A stretch of 8,402 bases of DNA from Lentisphaerota bacterium (GTDB lineage: Bacteria > Verrucomicrobiota > Kiritimatiellia > JAAZAB01). The DNA lies in the NCBI GenBank assembly GCA_020201415.1, contig JAIVGW010000227.1:1-8402 (forward strand), in the 5' to 3' direction. A program made the position numbers and the translations under genes. Shown piece after piece: positions 1-8,402 of the stretch. Positions within the stretch are counted from its first letter, which is position 1. Each line of letters starts with the position of its first letter. The notes beneath the pieces are model-generated. The model was not told the DNA's origin, made no database searches, and was given only the letters and a program-made list of their open reading frames with translations.

Positions 1-105
1 GCCTTTGTCAGCGCCATGCTCTGTTTCGCCGCCGACCGGTCCCGTGCGGAGAAACGTCAAGTCGGCTTTCAATATCCCGGATTCAAGAACATCGAACTGG
101 TATGA
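1..105 (+). CDS. C-terminal end of an unidentified protein, possibly Gfo/Idh/MocA-type oxidoreductase (partial, 5' cut by window edge)
   Basis: Frame 1 is open from the first base to a TGA at 103-105 and encodes 34 residues, starting AFVSAMLCFAADRSRAEK and ending FKNIELV. The stretch 'SAMLCFAADRS' followed by a charged, R/E/K-rich turn and 'QVGF' resembles the last helix and strand of Gfo/Idh/MocA-type sugar dehydrogenases found in carbohydrate loci of PVC bacteria. The fragment is too short to prove this. The codon pattern and GC content resemble the intact genes further right, which supports real coding. No neighbour is in operon-like contact, since the next recognisable sequence is a gene remnant 39 bp downstream. 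Coding is fairly likely; the family call is only a guess. Confidence 0.45.
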   Translation, partial: AFVSAMLCFAADRSRAEKRQVGFQYPGFKNIELV

Positions 106-143
106 GGAACAAGCAGGAGGCGGGTAGAATCAAATTTTCATGA

Positions 144-263
144 CTGGAGCCGATTCATGAGGCACAACTGTTGACTTATATGAAATTGACAAAGTGCCGG
201 GTTGGATTGCTAATCAATTTCAATGTTCCGACTCTCAAACAGGGGCTGAAACGGATAGCGCTA
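144..263 (+). pseudogene. C-terminal remnant of a GxxExxY-family protein
   Basis: Reading in frame from 144 (just after an in-frame TGA at 141-143) gives LEPIHEAQLLTYMKL, then CRVGLLINFNVP, then LKQGLKRIAL. This matches the C-terminal third of GxxExxY proteins (TIGR04256-type, PD-(D/E)XK-like fold), where a 'HEAQLLTY' helix is followed by 'GLLINF.VP.LK.GIKR' and the protein then ends. The complete family is about 125-135 residues; only about 40 are here, and the N-terminal GxxExxY motif and the E-x-K catalytic strand are missing. After KRIAL the frame runs on into unrelated sequence instead of stopping. An internal TTG or ATG could in principle start translation, but nothing suggests a functional product. 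The biochemical role of the family is not established. The remnant identification is confident; the cause of truncation is unknown. Confidence 0.85.
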
Positions 264-338
264 TGTCGTGCCACAGGCAAATCCGCCTGCGGTGGAAAAT
301 CTCACGTCTTCCTCCATAACACAGGTGTTTTGTCAAAT

Positions 339-708
339 TTGAGATTAGCGCCGCGCGAATTGCCGCTGGCCCTGACCGGCGACCGGCATCTGGAGCGTTA
401 TGCGCACGATGGGCGGCTGGTCATTGTCTTCCGGCCGGTCGCCCCCGGTGAATCGAGAACTCTTTCCGCCTTGCCCGACGACTGCTTCACGGCCTGGGTG
501 GGGCGTTACGAGGGAATTATCGAAGGCCGCGAGGGAGAGTTCCTGATCAGGCTGCTCCGCAGCCATCGCGGCGCGGACCACACCTATCCCGGGCTTGAGA
601 TCGTTCGTGGCAACGACGCACATCCAATATCGTCCCGGCACCGAACTGCAGTCCATTGTCAGCGTTCGATTCCATCTGGACGAGGTCCTTCCACAGGGAG
701 CGTCCTGA
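339..708 (+). pseudogene. C-terminal remnant of a sialidase/BNR-type glycoside hydrolase, frameshifted
   Basis: From about 342 the frame reads ELPLALTGDRHLERY, HDGRLVIVFR, AWVGRYEGIIEGREGEF and HTYPGLEI, ending near 602. This matches the last two blades of bacterial exo-sialidase-like proteins (BNR/Asp-box propellers). The similarity then jumps to another frame: from TTC at 604 it reads FVATTHIQYRPGTELQSIVS followed by VRFHLDE, and stops at the TGA at 706-708. In the family, 'PGLE' is normally followed by a few residues such as 'LLPDGT' before 'FVATT', so a short deletion that is not a multiple of three seems to have removed them around 602-604. The N-terminal catalytic blades are absent, since upstream lies the GxxExxY remnant. 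The product should be non-functional. A sequencing error could explain the frameshift but not the missing front. Confidence 0.8.
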
Positions 709-796
709 GGGTCGGACCGCAACATGGTATTGATCTGCAATCTATTGTCGTGGTCCGGCCCCTACCCCTCCTGAACCAAAGCGTTATGAAATAGAT

Positions 797-1105
797 ATGC
801 CAAACATACAAAAGTGGAATTTCAAGCAAAGATTTTCTTTGAGAGCCAGCACCATGCTGATCCTGTATATTCCCTTTGTGCTTATTCCCGTTTGTATTTT
901 AACGCACAGAACTATATCGCCCATGTTGGATATGATAGAATTATTAGCCATGTCGTCATTGGCCAGCCTATCGGAACTTATGTTGTTTGCATTTATCATA
1001 AGTTTAGGTTTTCTTGTAATTTCGTTGGTGCGACGCAATCCGCAAATTCAGTTTATTGTCGAATTAATTGTCAGCCTGTCCATTATTTTAATACTGCCGA
1101 TCTAG
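797..1105 (+). CDS. Hypothetical small membrane protein (three predicted TM segments)
   Basis: This 102-residue frame runs ATG to TAG. A basic, aromatic N-terminus (KWNFKQRFSLR, residues 6-16) is followed by hydrophobic segments at about 19-36, 60-78 and 84-102. Arg79-Arg80 lies between the last two, so an N-in, three-pass topology fits the positive-inside rule. The protein ends inside the third segment (IILILPI), so it may be a truncated larger membrane protein. The DNA is visibly richer in A+T than the flanking genes, which fits foreign origin, though hydrophobic proteins also favour T-rich codons. No Shine-Dalgarno sequence is evident before 797, which weakens the call. I recognise no family. 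It lies between the decayed region and the UroD-like gene, 70 bp upstream of the latter's start. Confidence 0.45.
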   Translation: MPNIQKWNFKQRFSLRASTMLILYIPFVLIPVCILTHRTISPMLDMIELLAMSSLASLSELMLFAFIISLGFLVISLVRRNPQIQFIVELIVSLSIILILPI

Positions 1106-1175
1106 CCGGCCAGTCCAGCACATGCGCCCCGCTCGGCGTTGACCGGGATGTTGGTGAGTCCCAGGAATAACAGAG

Positions 1176-2255
1176 ATGTGGAAAACAAACTGGGAAGACA
1201 CGCAACGGCACTTCCGGGACTGGTGGAACCACGAGGGCCTTGTGATCGGGTCATGGGGCGCCCCGCCACTCGATACCCTTCCCCACGAAAACACAACCGG
1301 GCCAGCGGCAACGCCATGCCCGGCAGAACGTTACTGCAACGCGCGCTGGAGAGCTCAACAGAACCATCATCAACTGGCTCAGCGATCGTTTCCGGCCGAT
1401 GTTCTACCTATCGCCAATACTGACATCGGCCCCGGTTCCCTGGCCCTTCTGCTCGGTTCCGAGCCTGGATTCTTCCCGAACACTGTGTGGTTCGCGCCCT
1501 GTATTCAGCATTACGCGCAACCGGAAGCGCTATCGCCCTTCCGCTTTGATGAATCAAATAAATGGTGGCAGGTTACAAAAGCGACTTTGAATGCCTGCGC
1601 AGAACTCGCTCGGGGCAAGTACCTTGTTGGCTGCCCCGACCTTGGCGAGAATTTAGACATCTTAGCTTCGCTTCGCGAGCCACAAACGCTCCTGATGGAT
1701 ATGATCGAGCGACCCGAGTGGGTGGAAAGGAAGGCGGCTGAGATCAATCAGGTCTGGTTCGAGGTCTACCGGCATATATATGACATCATCAAGCTCCCCG
1801 ATGGAAGCTCAGCGTTCGGAGCCTTCCGCCTATGGGGACCCGGAAAGACAGCCAAAATACAGTGCGATGCCAGCGCGATGTTCTCGCCTGACATGTTCCA
1901 ACGTTTCGTTATTCCAAGCCTATCGGAACAATGCCAATGGCTCGACAACTCCCTATATCATCTCGATGGCACGCAAGCCGCTTGTCACTTGGATTCTCTA
2001 CTCGGCATTGAAGCTCTTGATGCCATTGAGTGGACCCCGCAGGCGGGAATCGAAGGCGGCGGACATCCACGCTGGTTCGAAATGTATAGAAGCATACTGG
2101 CTGCAGGTAAGTCAGTCCAGGTCGTTGGGGTCGGCAAAAATGAAGTTCTTCCGCTTTTGGACGGCATCGGCGGAAAAGGCGTTTACGTGATGACGAGATT
2201 TGCGGCCGCTGGCGAGGCCGAGGCCCTGATGACGAAAACACAGCAATACAGATGA
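1176..2255 (+). CDS. Uroporphyrinogen decarboxylase-like (UroD/MtaA-fold) protein
   Basis: This 359-residue protein appears complete. The ATG at 1176 is preceded by AGGA (1163-1166) at 9-nt spacing, and the N-terminus (NWEDTQRHFRDWWNHEGLVI) begins where family members begin. Conserved blocks in order are DIGPGSLALLLGSEPGF, GCPDLGENLDILASLR, KLPDGSSAFGAFRLWGPGK, DASAMFSPDMFQRF, YHLDGTQ (His262-Leu-Asp-Gly) and EWTPQAGIEGGGHPRWFEMY. This is the UroD-superfamily branch common in sugar-utilisation loci of PVC bacteria, not the haem enzyme HemE. Its relatives MtaA/MtbA/CmuA transfer methyl groups between corrinoid proteins and thiols through a Zn-binding H-x-C motif; here that position reads H-L-D, so the canonical zinc site is not visible. 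Substrate and reaction are unknown. The gene is 70 bp upstream of the propeller protein on the same strand, so co-transcription and a shared pathway are likely. Confidence 0.87.
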   Translation: MWKTNWEDTQRHFRDWWNHEGLVIGSWGAPPLDTLPHENTTGPAATPCPAERYCNARWRAQQNHHQLAQRSFPADVLPIANTDIGPGSLALLLGSEPGFFPNTVWFAPCIQHYAQPEALSPFRFDESNKWWQVTKATLNACAELARGKYLVGCPDLGENLDILASLREPQTLLMDMIERPEWVERKAAEINQVWFEVYRHIYDIIKLPDGSSAFGAFRLWGPGKTAKIQCDASAMFSPDMFQRFVIPSLSEQCQWLDNSLYHLDGTQAACHLDSLLGIEALDAIEWTPQAGIEGGGHPRWFEMYRSILAAGKSVQVVGVGKNEVLPLLDGIGGKGVYVMTRFAAAGEAEALMTKTQQYR

Positions 2256-2262
2256 TTTGCAA

Positions 2263-2303
2263 CAAAGCATTGCGCAGCGACGCACTGACCCGCGCGCCTG
2301 ACC
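2263..2303. repeat. Copy 1 of a GC-rich intergenic motif shared with 4029-4079
   Basis: The 70-bp spacer between the UroD-like gene and the propeller gene contains CAAA, TGCGCA, GCGACGC (2277-2283), TGAC (2286-2289) and GCGCGCCTGACC (2292-2303) in that order. The same words in the same order occur in the spacer before nifJ, with an extra dozen bases inserted after TGCGCA. The function is unknown. It could be a small dispersed repeat, a regulatory site, or chance similarity of GC-rich DNA. Confidence 0.35.
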
Positions 2304-2325
2304 TGCGTCACGAAAGGATGATATT

Positions 2326-3954
2326 ATGTCTGAACGTTTATACAATGGAATCCGTCTTACCGCATCCTGGCCCCCGAAAGATATATCCCAGCAATGCGAC
2401 GAGCCCATGCGGGTGCCTTATCTCGAAAACCCGCCGGAGATCATCCCCATCGATGTCGGAAGACAATTGTTTATCGACAATTTCCTGGTTGAGGAAACAA
2501 GCCTTGAGCGGATCTTTCACAAGCCCGCGCGCTACAAGCATAACCCGGTGCTTCGACCGGAAACACCGGATGAACTGCGTTTCCCCTCCATCGGCTTTCA
2601 ACAGGGAGGCGTCTTTTATAATCCCGCCAAAGGCGTCTTCGAAATGTTTTATCATTCGAACGAACAGGCCAGTCGATGCAGGCACATCGCCATCAGCGCT
2701 GACATGCTGAACTGGACGCGCATCGATACCGGGCTCGGCGCGGGAAACATGTTTCGCGAGCCGGGCCCGGCCTTTCAGGGTCTGGACTTGCGCGACGGCG
2801 GGCATGTGTTTGCAGTCTGGCTGGACCTCGATGCCGTGCATCCGGTCGAACGTTACAAATTGCTCAGCCTCGCGAAGTATGCCCATGCCAAACCACCGCC
2901 CGGAGGCATGAGTCATTCACTGCACACGTCGCCCGACGGCATTCACTGGTCAGCCGCTGTTCCGGCGGGTAAAGCCGATGATGCGCAGTCCTTTTTCTAT
3001 AATCCATTCCGTCATGTCTGGGTTTACAGTATTAAGCGCAGCCTAAAGCGCAACGGCAAGAACTTGCGGGCCCGCTGGTATGCCGAGAGCCGCGACTTTC
3101 TGAAAGGCGGCAATTGGGACAATGCCGTTTACTGGACCTGCGCCGACCGGCTCGACATACCCGAACCGCGGAACGGATATCCGGCATACCCTGTTCAGGG
3201 CGATGTGTGCCAACTTTACACACTCCACGGTGTTGCGTACGAAAGCATCATGTTAGGCATGCACGAGATTCATCGTGGTCCCCATAATTCAACCTGTGAG
3301 CAGGGACGATTCCCAAAATTGACGGATCTGGAAATGGGCTTCAGCCGCGACGGCTTTCATTGGCATCGCCCCGATCGAAGCGGTTTTATCCGAGCCGCCC
3401 GCAAACCGGGACATTGGGATCGCGGCTATCTTCACAGCACGACATCGATTTGCGTGATTCACGAAGACCGATTATTCTTCCCGTATGCCGGTTTCTCGGG
3501 CGCCGATCCCGACGGGGCGAATCCCGGCATGTATCGCGGCGGCGCTATTGGCGTGGCGATGCTCCGTCGTGACGGGTTTGCATCACTGAGAGCCGGATCG
3601 GCGGAACAGACCCTGACAACCCGCCCGATGACGTTCACGGGCGAGTATTTATTCGTCAATGTTGACAATCCCCGCGGTGCGCTGGCGGTTGAAGTGCTCG
3701 ATGAGCAAGGGGGTCGGCTGTCCGGCTTCACCCGCACAGATTGCCTGTCGGTGTCAGCAGACGATACAAAATCGCGCGTACTCTGGAAAGACGGCGCAAG
3801 CCTTAAGCGCTTCGCCGACCGACCCGTTCGGTTCCGTTTTCATCTGACACAAGGCGACCTCTACGCTTTTTGGGTAAGCCGCTCGCTGAAAGGCGAATCA
3901 GGCGGCTATGTGGCGGGCGGCGGGCCATCTTTTTCCGGACTGCGGGATGTTTGA
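2326..3954 (+). CDS. GH32/43-like five-bladed beta-propeller protein, putative glycoside hydrolase
   Basis: This 542-residue protein has its ATG at 2326, preceded by AAGGA (2314-2318) with 7-nt spacing. There is no signal peptide, so it is probably cytoplasmic. The N-terminus carries the family hallmarks MRVPYLENPPEIIPIDVGRQ and LFIDNFLVEE (residues 28-57), followed by the 'FHKP' and 'NPVL' segments. The middle shows repeated propeller strands (GGVFYNPAKGVFEMFYH; SPDGIHW; FSRDGFHWHRP; LFFPYAGFSG). The C-terminal beta-sandwich part has LRRDGFASLRAG, TTRPMTFTGEYLFVNVD, FRFHLTQGDLYAFWVS and GGGPSFSG, at normal family length. In GH32/43 enzymes an N-terminal-blade Asp is catalytic; Asp51 in 'FIDNF' is a candidate here (inference). 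The family is widespread in PVC bacteria but, to my knowledge, poorly characterised. It likely acts with the upstream UroD-like protein on a carbohydrate derivative. Substrate unknown. Confidence 0.85.
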   Translation: MSERLYNGIRLTASWPPKDISQQCDEPMRVPYLENPPEIIPIDVGRQLFIDNFLVEETSLERIFHKPARYKHNPVLRPETPDELRFPSIGFQQGGVFYNPAKGVFEMFYHSNEQASRCRHIAISADMLNWTRIDTGLGAGNMFREPGPAFQGLDLRDGGHVFAVWLDLDAVHPVERYKLLSLAKYAHAKPPPGGMSHSLHTSPDGIHWSAAVPAGKADDAQSFFYNPFRHVWVYSIKRSLKRNGKNLRARWYAESRDFLKGGNWDNAVYWTCADRLDIPEPRNGYPAYPVQGDVCQLYTLHGVAYESIMLGMHEIHRGPHNSTCEQGRFPKLTDLEMGFSRDGFHWHRPDRSGFIRAARKPGHWDRGYLHSTTSICVIHEDRLFFPYAGFSGADPDGANPGMYRGGAIGVAMLRRDGFASLRAGSAEQTLTTRPMTFTGEYLFVNVDNPRGALAVEVLDEQGGRLSGFTRTDCLSVSADDTKSRVLWKDGASLKRFADRPVRFRFHLTQGDLYAFWVSRSLKGESGGYVAGGGPSFSGLRDV

Positions 3955-4232
3955 CATCGCCGGACGGAACAGATCGACACGGTGCAGTCCGCGGCGAACT
4001 CGACGATACCAACACGCAAAGACTGATGCAAAAATGCGCAACCAGGCGTTTCAGGCGACGCTTGACAGCGCGCCTGACCAAGGTGTTTGAAAATTCGCTT
4101 GCATTTCTCGTCAATAGTGTTAGTTTGAAAACATCTGTGTGCGCTGCTTTACGCGGCATGCATGATAGTACCCGCCCGGTCTGATACTTAGAAAAAATTG
4201 AAATACAATATAACAAACAGGGGATCAACACC
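3955..4232 (+). promoter_or_regulatory. nifJ upstream spacer, presumed promoter region
   Basis: This 278-bp spacer holds no credible gene. Its first half is GC-rich and includes motif copy 2 (4029-4079). The second half becomes AT-rich and carries two direct copies of GTTTGAAAA, at 4085-4093 and 4123-4131. Just before nifJ lies an A/T-rich leader (about 4190-4217) containing a -10-like TACAAT (4204-4209), then a Shine-Dalgarno AGGGGA (4219-4224) 8 nt before the ATG. No well-spaced -35 box accompanies TACAAT, so the promoter cannot be placed. No clear terminator for the propeller gene is visible. That nifJ is transcribed from within this spacer is inferred from its length and composition. Confidence 0.4.
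4029..4079. repeat. Copy 2 of the GC-rich intergenic motif shared with 2263-2303
   Basis: This lies in the spacer between the propeller gene and nifJ. It shows CAAA, TGCGCA (4035-4040), GCGACGC (4055-4061), TGAC (4063-4066) and GCGCGCCTGACC (4068-4079). The final 12 bases are identical to copy 1. The distance from GCGACGC to the 12-mer is 13 bases here and 15 in copy 1. Neither copy lies in a credible gene. Confidence 0.35.
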
Positions 4233-7832
<3,600 letters not shown>

Positions 7833-7846
7833 GCATGATCGACCTG

Positions 7847-7878
7847 CCCGGCAACCGGTCGCAGACCGGTTTGCCGGG
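7847..7878 (+). terminator. Hairpin downstream of nifJ, probable transcription terminator
   Basis: CCCGGCAACCGGTC (7847-7860) pairs with GACCGGTTTGCCGGG (7864-7878) across a GCA loop. The stem is 14 bp with one bulged base and begins 15 bp after the nifJ stop codon. Its position and strength fit a terminator of nifJ. No good U-tract follows (GATAGTTAATC), so it may act as an mRNA 3'-end stabiliser or depend on additional factors. Confidence 0.65.
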
Positions 7879-7938
7879 GATAGTTAATCAGGGTTTAGTC
7901 CGGCCGCGTGATGTCGCACGCTCCATCAGGTTTTTCGA

Positions 7939-8059
7939 GGATCTGAATATCCAATATCCAACAAGGAATTTCCAACCGACCAAATGGGGGCGTATTTGCC
8001 TTGGATATTGGATATTCTTTGTTGGCTGTTGGACATTGTATTTCGATGTTCTCAGATCC
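7939..8059. repeat. Compact nested inverted-repeat element (REP/MITE-like hairpin)
   Basis: The ends are the inverted octamers GGATCTGA (7939-7946) and TCAGATCC (8052-8059). Inside, GAATATCCAATATCC (7945-7959) is the exact reverse complement of GGATATTGGATATTC (8003-8017). CCAACAAGGAAT (7958-7969) faces ATTCTTTGTTGG (8014-8025) with one mismatch, and CAAAT/ATTTG close an 8-nt apical loop (7986-7993). The whole could fold into a long imperfect hairpin built from variants of one 'CCAATATCCAACAAGGAAT' unit. From memory, such words recur in spacers of PVC and other environmental bacterial genomes; this cannot be checked here. Composition differs sharply from nifJ. No gene is credible in 7833-8149. 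Confidence 0.7.
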
Positions 8060-8127
8060 GCCGATCCCGCCGGACACGCCTGGCCATCCACCAGCAATCA
8101 GCAATGAAGCAAGCTTGCCTTGAGTGT

Positions 8128-8144
8128 CATGTTTAATTAACATG
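8128..8144 (+). promoter_or_regulatory. Short hairpin or operator-like inverted repeat before the glycosyltransferase gene
   Basis: CATGTT (8128-8133) and AACATG (8139-8144) are inverted 6-bp arms around TAATT, ending 5 nt before the proposed start at 8150. The position could affect translation initiation or bind a regulator. Arms this short may also arise by chance. No Shine-Dalgarno sequence is evident, so the hairpin occupies the place where one would be expected. Confidence 0.25.
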
Positions 8145-8149
8145 CGCCT

Positions 8150-8402
8150 ATGAACATTGCTTTGATCAGCAACCTTTTCCCAAACTGCACGGCGCCCACC
8201 AGGGGCACCTTTGTCATGGAAAAGGCCCAGGCGCTCCGCCGGCTGGCCACGGTCACGGTATGCGCGCCTGTGGCGCATATCCCCATCCTGCGAACCAAGC
8301 CGCCGCCCCGTGAACAGGCCGGTGATCTGACTGTACTGCATGCTGCTTATCCGGCTCTGCCGCAAGCGCTCTTCCAATATCGCTGGCGAGCCTATCAACG
8401 GA
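8150..8402 (+). CDS. Glycosyltransferase family 4-like protein, N-terminal part (3' cut by window edge)
   Basis: The ATG at 8150 opens a frame that stays open to the window edge (84 codons). It begins MNIALISNLFPNCTAPTRGT followed by FVMEKAQALRRLATVTVCAP. The pattern 'xISNxFPxxxxPxRGxFV', then a helix with an 'ALRRL' segment and a 'VTVxxPV' strand, is the first Rossmann unit of GT-B glycosyltransferases of the GT4 group. These transfer activated sugars to lipids, polysaccharides or capsule and LPS precursors at the cytoplasmic membrane face. An in-frame TAA at 8138-8140 excludes a start further upstream other than the adjacent codons, and the ATG at 8142 is out of frame and stops at once. The sugar donor and acceptor cannot be predicted. 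The gene starts a new unit after the nifJ terminator and repeat. Confidence 0.85.
   Translation, partial: MNIALISNLFPNCTAPTRGTFVMEKAQALRRLATVTVCAPVAHIPILRTKPPPREQAGDLTVLHAAYPALPQALFQYRWRAYQR

Noticed and set aside
171..794. A single 207-residue protein starting at TTG 171
   Set aside because: The frame joins the ends of two unrelated families, and sialidase similarity shifts to another frame at 604. The tail after that is meaningless. Treated as two pseudogenes.
2338..2916. 192-codon minus-strand frame opposite the start of the propeller gene
   Set aside because: Antisense to a family-recognisable gene, with no similarity of its own and no ribosome site identified.
7939..8059. A CRISPR array
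   Set aside because: The repeated words are inverted, not evenly spaced direct repeats, and there are no unique spacers of constant length or cas genes.
8108..8117. Perfect palindrome GCAAGCTTGC
   Set aside because: Ten-base palindromes are common by chance in a window of this size, and nothing nearby gives it a role.
7895..8398. 167-codon minus-strand frame across the repeat and the glycosyltransferase start
   Set aside because: It runs antisense to the recognisable GT4 N-terminus and through the repeat. No plausible protein family.

Overview
The window looks like a chromosomal segment of an uncultured, anaerobic bacterium, most likely of the PVC group (Kiritimatiellota, Lentisphaerota or Verrucomicrobiota). 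This is inferred from gene content recognised from memory: a uroporphyrinogen-decarboxylase-like protein beside a GH32/43-like beta-propeller protein, a sialidase-family remnant, a GxxExxY-family remnant, and a one-chain pyruvate:ferredoxin oxidoreductase. No rRNA or other marker gene is present, so the placement is tentative.

Left part (1-1175): decayed or accessory DNA. It opens with the last 34 codons of an unidentified gene (1-105). The C-terminal end of a GxxExxY-family gene (about 144-263) follows with no start of its own. About 75 bp further on lies the C-terminal end of a sialidase (BNR)-type gene (about 339-708), which lacks its front and carries an internal frameshift. Both remnants are masked because one open frame runs through them. 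A visibly AT-richer stretch (797-1105) could encode a 102-residue protein with three membrane segments and no recognisable family.

Middle part (1176-3954): two intact same-strand genes 70 bp apart, probably one operon. The first is a 359-aa UroD/MtaA-fold protein. The second is a 542-aa cytoplasmic five-bladed-propeller protein of the GH32/43-like type. With the sialidase remnant, they suggest a former carbohydrate or host-glycan utilisation locus. Substrate and reaction are unknown.

Right part (3955-8402): a 278-bp spacer leads to a complete 1199-aa nifJ (pyruvate:ferredoxin/flavodoxin oxidoreductase) with all expected thiamine diphosphate and Fe-S cluster residues. A strong hairpin lies just after its stop, then a compact nested inverted-repeat element of about 120 bp (7939-8059). 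The window ends in the N-terminus of a GT4-type glycosyltransferase (8150 to the edge). All genes are on the plus strand. Apart from the central pair, they look like separate transcription units.

I see no CRISPR array, tRNA, rRNA, transposase or clear defence system. The most unusual features are the stacked gene remnants on the left, the AT-rich membrane ORF, the UroD-like/propeller pair, and the hairpin repeat after nifJ.
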